From: Tamarix chinensis
Lineage: Eukaryota; Streptophyta; Magnoliopsida; Caryophyllales; Tamaricaceae
Direction: 5' to 3'
Length of the DNA stretch: 64,000 nt
Assembly (NCBI GenBank): GCA_030549775.1
Contig: CM060173.1
Coordinates: 41,330,110 to 41,394,109, forward strand
The position numbers and the translations under genes were made by a program. The notes under the pieces are model-generated. The model was given only the letters and a program-made list of their open reading frames with translations. It was not told the origin of the DNA and made no database searches. This document shows positions 23,896 through 35,326 of the stretch, piece by piece (positions within the stretch are counted from its first letter, which is position 1; each line of letters begins with the position of its first letter).

Positions 23896-23908
23896 TTTCT
23901 AACACCAA
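23896..23908 (-). promoter_or_regulatory. Element B primer-binding site (Met-tRNA type)
   Basis: TTGGTGTTAGAA on the minus strand, two to three bases after the LTR end GGGGTGTTACA. It matches the plant gypsy Met-initiator primer site TGGTATCAGAGC except for transition-type changes. Confidence 0.75.
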
Positions 23909-23910
23909 CA

Positions 23911-26900
23911 TGTAACACCCCAAAATTTACTACTAAAAAATATCAATTTACAAAAGAAGCATAATCAAAATAACATCATACCATCCTCACATAAATCACT
24001 AGGCTAAAAACCATTAAGAGTTCAATAGAGTAAATAGAAATGAGCTAAGATTTATAAATGTAAATACAAGTTTAGAGATTTACTCTAGGGTATAATAAAG
24101 GGATACCATGGATCTAAGTGTATAATAAGGTATCCAGCTAAAACCAGCATCCAATTAACATGACTCTATGCCAAAAAGTAATAATACACAAAGTCACTCT
24201 ACCCCATTCAAAGCATTTAAAGTTGAAAGTTCATCTTCTTGGTCCTCATTGACTGCATATAAACTTTAGGGTCATTTGCTCTTGGGAATGAGAAGCACCA
24301 TGAAAAATATGATCACTATGCTACATATAGAGTAAGGTAATAATGGATTGAAAATAGGAAAAAACATATGATTACTTACGTTCATAGAAGAAAGTAGCAT
24401 ACATGCAAGATATAATAATCAATACAAGGTAACTACTGATTTTAGATTCATGCCGTTAGAATATAACATGATCCTTTTTTTATATTTACATTGAGTTTGG
24501 GGACCCCACTATTCTATATCGATGGAACAGTTATCAATATATACAATCCTAGGTAAAATGCTCTTAACTACTATTATCATTCGGTGGAATGGATAAGTAC
24601 AACCGGTCCTTACTCACATAGTTTTTCCTTATAAGTGTTTAGTATCTTATCAATGATTATGATTGTTCTAAAAATTCATTTTAGATTGAGTTTAGGGACT
24701 CCACTATTCACAACCGGTGGAACGGTTATTACATGTAAAGGCAATATATTCCTAACCACTATTCTTACCAGTGGAGCGACAATAATATACAACCCCAATC
24801 AAACTCTTCTAGCCACTATACTCAATTGGTGGAACAGTTATCAATATACAACCATAAGGTAGAACAGACCTAGTTAATATTCTTATCTTGTGGAATAGAC
24901 ATATAAAACCGATTCTAACTCATGGGATATTCCACTTTAAATGGTTAACATCATAATGATCTCTCTTATAAGTATAACAGCTAATTAATGGGGTCAAAAC
25001 ATCAACATATTCATAACAAGATCATTCTCAAAAGTTAAGTTACTTATCTTCCCTTGGAAACCCAAAATTCAAAACTTAGACATAACTTTCCCCATATTGG
25101 TAATTTACCACCAAATTTTATATATCTTCCTTACATATTATTTTTAATAATATATCTAAAATTCAAAGTGTAACTCTCACGTCTTACAAATGCAATAATA
25201 TCTCTATCTCAAAAGTTATTACTCATAAAGTTCCTAAAACCCTAATTTGAAACTTTAGTCACAAAATTCTCCATAAGCCTCATATAATTTCAAAATTCAG
25301 CATACATCCCTAAATTAACCATATTCTCTGACGTTTTACGCATGTTATAATAACATTATAGTTATACGGTTACTACTCCCAAATTAGACCATTTTCTCAT
25401 TTTGAGGACCTTATGAAATTCATAATCACTCCAATTAGCACATCATCTTAGTGGAATAATGTTAATGTACATAAGATGTTAAAATACCAAAATTCTTGTC
25501 TTAACCTATATTGACAAAAATACCCTTAAAGATAATCGATAGCCATTGTTTTACAAAAGTCATATACCTTCAATATCATTATTTCCAAATTATCCATTTA
25601 AAAACATACATATTAAATATACTTATTTTCCAACATATGAAATTTTATTAGACCCATTTTACACTTCTTCTTTTATTCACCAACAAAATATAACTTACTA
25701 TAGGAATTTCGTTTAAGCACTTCTTTCATTATTCTTACTTTTTTCCTATCATATATTTCAAAATAATAGATAATATCATCAGCAACATGCATTTAACAGT
25801 GAAATAGACATAACATCATAATAAAAATATTCACACAAGCATTTAACACAACCCATACATCGACTAGTATCCTTACAAAAAAGCCTTTGGTCTCTAAGGA
25901 CACTTATCTTATCCAGCCTCTTTCAGAAATTCTAGTATATCACCTAAGAATAATAACAAAACATTATTAAATTGATAATGAAATTTTTAAGAAAAGGTTT
26001 AAAGAAATAAAGAGTGAAAGGATTGGAGAAAAACCAAATTAAGTCTTGAAGGTGTGGTCGGAAGAATTTTACACAACAAAGGAGGGCATTGGTTGGGTTG
26101 CCAAGTAAGGGGGCAAGCAATGGATGGGTTTTCTATAGAAATGGGGTGAGATGATGTCAAAATTACCATAGAAAGGGTGTGGGATTCCATTATATTTGAT
26201 GCAGTAAGGAAGGGAAATAAAAGAAGAAAATGGTGTAGTCTATTTTGCCATAGGTAGTAGATGTGGGAACGACAACTTTGGTTGGTGGTAGGGGTAGGAT
26301 CGACAAGGTTTTCTGCAACTTAAGAGATGGTTGCGGTGAATTTTGTTGGAGCTTGGGGTGAGGCAATGGAAAATGTTGCCAATGACGGTGGTGAAGGAAG
26401 GTAAGGGCTAACGCTGGAGATACGAGTGCTTTGGTTGGGATCCCCGGTGGTTGTTATTCAAGGCTATGTTGGTGATGAAAAGGAGAGGAAAAGAAGGATG
26501 AAGGAAGGCCAAATGGTGATGAATTTTTGTTGATAAAACAGATGCTAAAGGATGGGTGGTTTGATGCATTAAATGTGCCTTATATACATATATATGAACA
26601 TTAGAAAAGAAGAGGAAGGCTGGCAATTGGGAAAGAATTTCAACGTAGATAAAGAGGGAGTTAATGGGTGATGGTGAGGGAAGTGTGTGTAGGCCCTAAA
26701 GTATTGAGAAGAGTAGGGGACTATTGGTTAGAGAAAAAGAATGGTTTCACTCAAAAAGAAAGAAAAAGAAGCTAGGCAAGTGGGGCAGGAAAAGAAATAG
26801 AAAAGGAAAAGAATTTTGTTTTAGGTTTAGAATTACGATTAGGCTAAAATAATTCACGTTTGGATATGTATTAATAATCAAAAATAAATAAGAAAAAATT

Positions 26901-27025
26901 GAGTTAGGATAAAATTTATTATTAGGGAGTTAGGGTAATAAAAAAGATAAATTTTCCAATGTTAGAACTTGGTTACAATATTAATTACTTATGGTTAGGT
27001 TTAGCTAAAATTATAGGGTATTATA
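23911..27025 (-). mobile_element. Element B: 5' LTR
   Basis: 3,115 bp, the most complete LTR of this family in the window. The minus-strand start is near 27025 (ACCCTATAATTTTAGC after a mutated TG) and the end is at 23911 (GGGGTGTTACA). It contains a TATA-like TATATAAGG near 26585, the CCAC-TATT-GGTGG array and the conserved hairpin block near 24280-24340. Confidence 0.87.
24495..24900 (-). repeat. CCAC-TATT-GGTGG composite array (B 5' LTR)
   Basis: Degenerate units such as CCACTATTCACAACCGGTGG plus AACGGTTA, colinear with 7750-8145. Confidence 0.85.
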
Positions 27026-27030
27026 GGGTA

Positions 27031-29248
27031 ACCCAAACCCATACTCAACTTGAATGAATTTTCAATTACATAATTATTATTTTATTCACAATAATGGTTG
27101 ATCATCCAAGGCCCATACAAAACAAGAAAGGTTATTTTCCATGTTAATCCATATCAATCATTTTATTTCCATTTTTCCGACCATGTGGGTTTTCCATTTT
27201 TTATTGGGAAATAATATTCATATCCACTATATTTTTTAATTCAATCCCATACTAATTCTCATTACTCTTTTCTCAATTTCATCACTTATTATAAGTGAAA
27301 TGCCTTTTTAATCATTATATTAATCATCGAGTATACCGTAATTTATGATATATTTTAATCCTTTCATTTGGCCAATAATCCATGATAAAATCTATATTTT
27401 ATCTTACTAATAATCATTATATAGTTCCAATTAAAGCATAAGCGAACCAAAAAAAATAAATCATGTAAACCAACCGAACCAATCGATCGGTCTGGCCCAA
27501 CTAGTTGATCGGTTGCACCAACTAGTCAGTTGGTTTTGGTCGATTAGTAAATCAATTTAACTTAACCGAATAATGCTTTCCTTAATCTAGTCAATCTATT
27601 TGGGAAAACAAGTTGATTGTTCATAGAAAAGTCACTTAGTTTTTACAAAAAATATGATGGGTTTAAGAAGATACCAAGACCAAGGCCTATATTGGCTTAT
27701 CAATATATAGGTTTGGTCAGCTAGACGACTATTCTTTGAACTAGTTAATCGGCTTTACCTAACATGTTAATCAATTTACCCTAACACAGCACCAACTAAT
27801 AAATTTCATGTAGATTCTTACATATAAAACATTCTTAGGAACATTAAAACATATATCAACATAGTCTTTTATAATTTCAACCTACTTAAAATGCATTTCT
27901 CAACATAGAATAATCATATGCTATTTTTACCCAATTTTATTATTTTACTCAAATCATGTCATCTAATGTCCAATTCACTTATATAGCCTATATTCATTCA
28001 TGCCAATATGTATAATTCAACTAAAGGTAACATCAAACATGCAGAAAAACTTACTAAACATTTTAGATGCAGGAATCACTTACTTGATGCAAACAAAAAT
28101 CCCTTTAAAAATAAAAAATTCCCATTATATGAAATCTTAGTTTTGAAAGCCCTAAAATAAAGATATTCAAATTATACATTATATCAAAACTTTATTAAAT
28201 GTCAAACTTTAAAAAAAAAAGAAATAAGAACATACCACTTCAGGCTAAAAATAGGGAAGAAGCTCAACTACACCACTTAACCTTTTTCCAGAGTCTAACT
28301 TCTCCTTGCTTAACAGTTAAAACAATAGGGAGCTAGAGATTGGATTAGAAGTGTGTCGGAAGATTGAATGGTAATACTCAATGTGTAGCATGAAGGAACA
28401 TAAATACAAAACATAGAGAATTTGGTGTCTAAAATAAAGGTGCATAGAAGGGATGATTAGGGATATTTATAGCAATCAATCGAAAGAAAACATTGAGGGT
28501 TCAAGAATCAACTTGAAACCTTATGATTGATTGTTTTATTTTAGACTAATGGAAAAAATTTGTCTATGATTTGCTGACCTTTTCTCTAGAGCTCAAATGG
28601 TGTCTTTGGAGAATGTAGGTTAATTAGACAAGAATTAACATACACGAAGGAGTAATAGAAGGTTGGTGTGGAAGGAATCTTTTAGTTGCTTAGAATTGTG
28701 CCTGAGATCAAACCATTTGATATCAAAAATGTGTAGAGGAGAAAGGAGGAAGAAGATAATATTCTGGTCATCTCCCCCCTCAATTACCTTAATCGACCTA
28801 AACATCAATTTAAGGTAATATTTGACACTAAATGCATCATGAAAATGGTTAGTAATACCTTAGGGATAAATTAGCATAGGTTGGTAAGGTTCTGTTTTAG
28901 TGTAATGGATTTTTTTGAAAGTTAAACTCAAAAAACATAACCAAATCAACAAATCACTCGATGGGCTTTGGTTTACTAGTCTACTATTACACCACCAATC
29001 AATTAGTTTCCCCCAACTATTTGATCTATTTAGCTAAGAAAATAAATTTTATAAAAGGACAAACCAATTTGTCAGTTCATGGAACCACTTGATTGACGTG
29101 TCTACAAAACTCAATAAACTCCATTTTTCATCATGATTTTAAATGAAACTTTGTTCCAAACTAAATCATAAAATTAAATCAAAATCAAAGTCTAAATAAT
29201 TTTCATATTAGTCATTTTATCATTTTACCAAAATTTTGGGGTATTATA
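27031..29248 (-). mobile_element. Solo LTR H, proximal piece
   Basis: Continuation of LTR H on the far side of element B. Its minus-strand start is TATAATACCCCAAAATTTTG at 29248. Two blocks (about 27470-27790 and 28940-29110) are rich in short palindromic words of the ACTAGTTGATCGGTT type, also found in repeat F. A TATA box lies at 28464-28471. Total H length without element B is about 3.5 kb. Confidence 0.75.
28464..28471 (-). promoter_or_regulatory. LTR H TATA box
   Basis: TATAAATA on the minus strand, at a place comparable to the TATA octamers of the other LTRs. Confidence 0.55.
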
Positions 29249-29253
29249 ATTTA

Positions 29254-29892
29254 TATTTAAAATAAAAGACCTCATGATCGGTAATGGTGGCTCTTTAGAG
29301 GTAGCTATCGTTAATATATGTTTTATCTTAAAAGTTGGTTTGGATTTTTCTTATCTGTGTTAGTGCCTCAGGCATACCCTATATCTTATTGTACTTGGAT
29401 CTTCAAAATATTAGAGGGTATGCATACTTATAGATTAGGTGTCCTTACAGTTAGGGTACTATGCTTCCTTTATTTGCTAGTTCAATAAGGGTACCTTAGT
29501 TTACTAGGGTTGATAGTTGGTAAGATATTCTATTACCATTAGATGTTGTTATGATTAGCATGCCTTAGTATCATTTATTTGATATTATCTCCCCTAGTGT
29601 ATATAAAATGGAATTTGTTACTATTTTGTTTATAATGTTATTGGATTGGTGATCAATAACCATATTTCAATTTTGTACCATTTAAATAATGTTGATTTTT
29701 AATATAATTTCTTATTTGCTTCTTATGATTTTCATTTTCATATTAAGTAGAGGATAGATCTAGGTATAAGAATAGTAGAGGAAATGAAACTTTTATTCAA
29801 TGTTGTGTAAAAACCTTATATTTTTTAAGTTTTAGCTTCCATAATTTACTCTTTTAAATAAAATTTTGAAGTGCAAAAATGGGGGTGCTGCA
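29254..29892 (+). mobile_element. Solo LTR S1, right piece
   Basis: It resumes S1 exactly where a related LTR (about 33100 onward) continues: TATTTAAAATAAAAGACCT versus TATTTAAAGTAAAAGACCT. It ends GGGGGTGCTGCA at 29892, followed by the AGTAG duplication. S1 without insertions is about 2.44 kb. Confidence 0.8.
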
Positions 29893-29897
29893 AGTAG

Positions 29898-30741
29898 TGT
29901 TTAGTTACTAGATTAAATTTTGTTGAGTGAGTTTTGTTTTGTTTTTTGAGCACCATTTGCTCTAGTTTTTTTCAAGTATTAGGTTTTTTCAATTGTTACA
30001 ATGAAGTTAAATAATGATTTGATGTGTTATCACGTTTAATGGAATATAATAGTTGATTGTTATACTATTACCTTTAGGCCTTGTTTATTGAATTTATCAT
30101 ATATTCATTAGCTATTCCATGATTGTATCTTATATCTTTATTTTTACTAGTATGTGTCTCACATAGTGTAATGTAATCTAAGAGCATTATATAGATAGGT
30201 GTCAAGGTTAAGGTTACATGATATAATCTTGATATTTTCTTATAATCCACTTAGATAGGTTTAAAATCGTTTATAATAGTCTAGTTATCCCTTTTTGTGA
30301 ATTAATCTAATTACGATTTTAATTGGACATAAAACCTTTAAGAATTAGCCATTTTTATTCCCTAGTTGATAATCCATTATGGCCATTTTTTTTGTTTTAC
30401 TAGATTTAGCATAATCCTTTTTTTTGTTTAGTTTGACTAATTGTTATATGACATTTTGTTTTCAAATTTTTTTACCAACATTATTATATTCTTGAGGATA
30501 TCCAAGTTTAATAACCAATTTTATTTTTCATTAACTTCTAATGGATTTATTCTTAATCAATCTAACCATATTTTCTTTATATAAACCCCAATTTGTGTAA
30601 ACCAATCCAACAATTCACACAAGTCCTTCTCTTCTTCATATTTCTTTACAACTATTCTCTCTCAATTTTACTATACACACATCCAACTTCTCATTCACTT
30701 AGTTTTTAATTCCTATTTATGCAACTTCAAAAGAATTAAAC
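29898..30741 (+). mobile_element. Probable right piece of element C LTR
   Basis: AT-rich sequence resumes after S1. A TATA-like TATATAAACCCC lies near 30577, followed by a pyrimidine-rich leader, which would suit an LTR promoter. There is no second copy for comparison, so the assignment is positional. Confidence 0.4.
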
Positions 30742-31465
30742 TATAACACCCAAAAATTTGAAACCTGGGCTTTTGGTTGTTTAACTACTTATTCAAAAAC
30801 TAGTCCTTAAACGTTGGCCAATTTTTTTCAATAAATTTTGATCCATAACCTAGATAAAATCTTAAATAATTTTCTCAAATTATTTCTAACACTATCTTTT
30901 TTATTAAGCCTATCTTAAACCATTTTACTTTTCCCCTACTTCTTTTTTAATCGGGTACGCTAACCTAACAAAACTAAAACAAAAAAATACTATCCTATTC
31001 CTACAACCTTCCTATAACATGTAAACTCTCTACTAACTCTCATTTTCATACCAAATCCCTTTTTTGTGCCATATTTTCTACATAAAGCACTCCTCAAGTC
31101 TCCCTCCTCTTCTCATACATCACCTCACCTTTTTATTAAACTAATCTCCAAATTGACTAAAAAATACCCCTTCATTCCATTTTTGTTCAGACTATAGCAA
31201 ACATTAGTGGAGCTCTATGTTCATTTTCTTTCTTCTACTTTATCCTCCTTCAATACCCCACATTGTTTTTATGAAAGACCATAACCGTGCATTCGTCCTC
31301 CCATAGCACTATGTATAGTTTTTCTCCTTAGACTATGCCCTCTCCCTTACTATGATCATCAAGCAACCCACATCATCATCATTATTAAACTATCCTTCAT
31401 CATCAACCATCATTAACCCATCTCTATTTGGTTTTCCATAAATATTCACCGTCACCACCTATATA

Positions 31466-31527
31466 CATCATCATCATACTCGTCGTCATTGTCGTCGCCG
31501 TCATCATCATCATCATCATCTTCTTCT
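31466..31527. repeat. Imperfect (ATC/GTC)n triplet run
   Basis: About twenty triplets alternating CAT, CGT and TCG-type variants, followed by CTT triplets. Confidence 0.85.
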
Positions 31528-33279
31528 GCTCCTCTCTTTTTCTTCTTTTTCTTCTTCGTCTTCTTATTGAACTCCTAGCCAGTGCGACCCTTTTCTTATG
31601 GTTATAGCCTTAAGCTATCTACCCTTCCTCTTCTCTTGGCTACATAAGAAAACAACACTAAAACCATTTCCTTCCCTGAGTTAACTCCCTATTTTGAATT
31701 CCTAGGCTACGACAACTCTTATTGATGCTACCCCTACTTCAGTAACCTTAGCCACTACTTCCCTCCATCTTGTGTCATCTTCCCTCACAGCCATAGACCT
31801 TCTACACCAACCCTCCCCACAACTCCAACCCTCTTACTCCAACTTGTCGCACAACTCCATTACTAACCATTCCCCTTTTATCCATATCCACCACTCCCAC
31901 TTATGTCCAATTATTAAAACTAGTATAACCCAACCACTCATTTCCACCCTTCTTTCCTGTTTGATATCCACCCAAAACGACCATCCTTCCTCTTCTCTCT
32001 ATAACATCCTAGCCTAGACATGGGTTCTGCATGCAACCTCTTTCCTTATACATGGGCTCATGGTGTCTATGTAGCTTAAGACGACAATTTTAACCAATTT
32101 TAATTTAAGGGTATTTTACTAATTTTTCTTGATAAATATATTAACATAAATTATTATTTTAGTTCTTTAATATGATTTTATTTTTAGGTATAAATGATTC
32201 ATTTATGGAGTATAATATTTTTAATAGGTTGCCTATATTTTGCACTTTTATTAGAAAAAAATGTAACTCTTATACATTATAAAAATACCAAACCTCCCAT
32301 GATATCACATTAAGGTTTTTAAGTATGAGCCTTGTTGAGTATGATTGCTCTATTTTAGTTTTTACACTCTACTAAAATGGTAGATATCGCATAATAGGAC
32401 AATTAGGTTTTGATTTATAACTCTTGTTAAGCATACTTTCTACTTTATATAAATTTATCCAAGATTGTTCATATGGAATTTGACAAAATGAAGCTTGTTG
32501 ACTTATGGAAATTATTATGTGTACAAAACAATGTTCAACTTTTTGATGCTAGGAATTAATTATATATGTCATGTACGTCCATTATCGAAGGTTGAGCATG
32601 CTTAGCCTTAATTTTTACTATTATTAGTCCTAACGGAATTTTGGTTATTATTAAACATATCATGATAATTTTTTGATAAGAATTGATGAAATTTATTAGC
32701 TATATTTTTGCATTGAAAATGTGATTTTATTTTACAGAAATATATGTTGGGGTTTTATGTGCGAAATTTTATATATGGACTAAAGTTCATTTGGCATGTC
32801 TATTAATTTGGTTGTACATTATATGTTTCAAATATTTTATTTTAGTCTTTTTATGAGAATGTAATAAATAAAATGGGATTAGTATTTAAAATAGATGATG
32901 ATATAGTAACCATGGGCTTAGGGGCATTTTAGTCTTTTATTGCCTAATGCACTTGAATGTGAACAATTGAGCCTATGATGACCTCGGTAGACTTTTAATA
33001 TTGACCTTGCATATAGTTATTTGGAAATGACAAAAATGCTGAACATGAAAATGGAAATTTTCTATGTATCATATGATATATGAGACTACCTTTATAATAA
33101 TAAGAATATTTAAAGTAAAAGACCTTAGGATTGGGAATGGTGTTTCTTTAGGGGTTGCTACCCTAAAAATATGGTTTAGCCAACGATTGATTATAGATTT
33201 TTGCTAGAGAACCTTAGTTTTGCTAGGGTTGATACAATTTCTTCTCGGGTAAATAAAAATGGAAATGATTATTAGATTG

Positions 33280-33575
33280 ATTTTGTAGTAGCCTTTATAC
33301 CTACAAGTGGATGAGTACTAGCTTTTGTGAATACTCATAGATTGATAGTAGATTTTGTATATACCTATGGTTCTGTAGGAGCCTTTATACCTTTCTAATA
33401 TTTGGTTGTAGCCTTTATGTCTACCAAATGTTCTATAGTAGCTTTCTTACCTACCTTTATTTGGTATTGTGCCTTTGAGCCCTACATGTGGTTGGTATTG
33501 TGCCATTGAGCCATACCTATGATAGTGTAGTTTTTTTTTTATCATTATTGTGCATTTAAGCCTTACCTATGATGT
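33280..33575. repeat. Degenerate minisatellite with GTAGCCTTTATACCTA-like units
   Basis: Seven to nine imperfect units of about 35-45 bp, each containing a GCCTTTATACCTAC or GCCTTTGAGCC core. It lies close to the place where other LTRs carry CACTATT arrays. Confidence 0.7.
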
Positions 33576-34309
33576 ATGGATATTATTAGCTAGACTTTGA
33601 GATATGAGATATATGATGAATGATATTGTTATTATGTAGATATTTGTTTTAATCATTATTTTAAGGATCATCCTTTAGATGTTTTTTTGTCAAGTTTCAC
33701 TATATTCTAAAGATGTTTGTATAACAGTATATGGCTTGGTGATATTTGTTTATCTAAGCTAAGTATCATATTTTGATCATCTAATATAGCTTTTAATGTT
33801 TTATATCATGTATTGTTGTGATGCCTTGTATATGTTTGATGCAATCTTTCCATACTAGTCTTATACTATGAGTTACTAAGTATGATTTTGCTGAAGGGTT
33901 CCTTTTTGCAAATTCTTTTCTATTAAATGGGTAGTTCTTTTTAGTTGTCATCTTGAGAGATCATGTAATTGCTTGTAATTGGTTGAAAATTAGGTCTATT
34001 TGGCGTCCCATTAGGTATCTTTTATTTAGTGGCTCTTAGACTCTTATTGCCTCCTTTATTTCATCTTTGTTAATGTCTTTTTATTTTCAATGATAATCAT
34101 CTTCTTGTTCTCTCTATCATGACTCTTATGGTTTTATTATTCATTTAAGCAAAGAAATGATTTTTCCCTTAGCAGTTTTTATGGAAATGGTAGAGGAAAC
34201 AATACTTGTACCAAGTATGATAGTAACATCTTACATTTTTATTATTTTAAATTCTGCCATTAATTATTTATATTATATTTTTTAGTCCTAAAAATAGTGG
34301 TGTTAAAAG

Positions 34310-34322
34310 TTATTATTAGAGC
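34310..34322 (+). promoter_or_regulatory. Element E2 primer-binding site (Met-tRNA type)
   Basis: TTATTATTAGAGCTCTTG matches the Met primer site TTGGTATCAGAGCTCTTG apart from G-to-A/C-to-T type changes, immediately after the LTR end. Confidence 0.75.
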
Positions 34323-35326
34323 TCTTGTATGTTGGGAATCTTTTTTATTCAAACATGCGGGATTTTAATAAGAAGTTCTTGGCAGTCAAATTCCCAGAAT
34401 ATTAAAACAAAAGCATACTTGTGTGTTTTCCTAGGGGATTAGTAGATGCCTATTTGATAGGTTTTTATACTCAAGAGTTAATTTAATTAATTCAAGGAAG
34501 TATGTTAGTACGGGGGTATTACGCACAAAATATAATATTGTTGATGTTTGCCCTAGGTGTAGCCTCGAAGAATGCTATTATTATCTTATGGTTCAAGCAA
34601 GGATATCGGTTCAATATCCAAAGGATGATTGGTGCAATTGCTTTTTATTACTTGGGTACATTATATAAGTTAGGCATATGTTGCTTCATCTTTTGTCTAG
34701 GAGAAGACTTCAATGTTGGGTAAGAGGAAGCCTAAGGTGAAGGATTGTATGGGAAAGAGTCAGTATTATGATAATAGAACTTTGAGTGTTCAGCATTGTA
34801 CTTTTATTTAACACCAAAGCAATTAGAGTGGTTCCCTTAGTAGAGAAGGTAAGATACCGATTGAACACTACCATTATCATTGTTGTAGATATGATTACTT
34901 AGGAAAGGATTGCATGGAAAAGTTGATTTGCTTCCATAATTATGGTCAACTCAGGCACAAGATCATTGAGTGCTATAGAGCTCCCCATGATGAAGTTCAA
35001 AGGTACTCATTTCATCCTTCAAGACTAATTCCTCAGTAGTAGCTAGTTCAATAGGATCCAATGTTTGAAGTAACCCAATTTTCCTACCAAGAAGAAGTAG
35101 ATAATCAACAACTAGATCCCTATTTTTCTCTCCTCACATGCTAGTGCCTCTTCATTCGTCCTTTGGAGTTGGCTAATTTTCATTTTTTACATGTAGTAGT
35201 GGCATTATCCTATTTGTATCATTTTCTAATTTTACGCTCCCCCGAGTGCCTTGCGAGTCCTTATGGGAATTTCAAGTAGTTTTGTGTGGACATTGGGGAT
35301 GAAGTCCATTTTTAATAGAGTAGTTT
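34323..35326 (+). pseudogene. Element E2: short interior with gag zinc knuckles only
   Basis: The whole interior between the E2 LTRs is about 1.0 kb. It holds an untranslated leader and two degenerate CCHC zinc knuckles at about 34873-34975 (HCCRYDYLGKDC and CFHNYGQLRHKIIEC), with two knuckle ligands changed. No protease, RT, RNase H or integrase is seen. Before the 3' LTR is the GACATTGGGGATGAAGTCC stretch, the remnant of the pol-end and polypurine region typical of chromovirus elements. It is therefore either a non-autonomous derivative or a copy that lost pol by internal deletion. Confidence 0.75.

Larger units (their letters stand above)
7597..27025 (-). mobile_element. Element B: complete but decayed gypsy retrotransposon with nested insertions
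   Basis: On the minus strand the order is 5' LTR (27025-23911), Met-tRNA-type primer site, gag-pol (about 23560-19050), polypurine tract and 3' LTR (19021-17628 plus 8478-7597). The LTRs begin near TGTAATACCC and end GGGTGTTACA, and the two copies align along most of their length with many substitutions. Flanking AGGTA (7592-7596) and GGGTA (27026-27030) are a probable target duplication with one transition. Removing the 9.1-kb insertion in the 3' LTR leaves about 10.3 kb. The pol order (RT, RNase H, integrase, chromodomain) places it with Tekay/Del-like chromoviruses. Confidence 0.85.
30742..34307 (+). mobile_element. Element E2: 5' LTR
   Basis: It starts TATAACACCCAAAAATTTG (30742, mutated TG) and ends GGTGTTAAA (34307), just before a Met-type primer site. 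About 3.57 kb. It contains an AT-rich start, CT-rich section (about 31080-32010), triplet run, a block shared with S1 and the level-4 LTR (about 32920-33170) and a degenerate tandem array (33280-33575). Its start aligns with the 3' LTR at 35327. Confidence 0.8.

Noticed and set aside
31466..31527. Possible Ser/His-rich exon over a triplet run
   Set aside because: Simple triplet repeat in the CT-rich LTR section without splice context.
34310..34322. Possible tRNA gene from the primer-site match
   Set aside because: Only the 3' tRNA complement is present, next to an LTR end; no cloverleaf can be formed.
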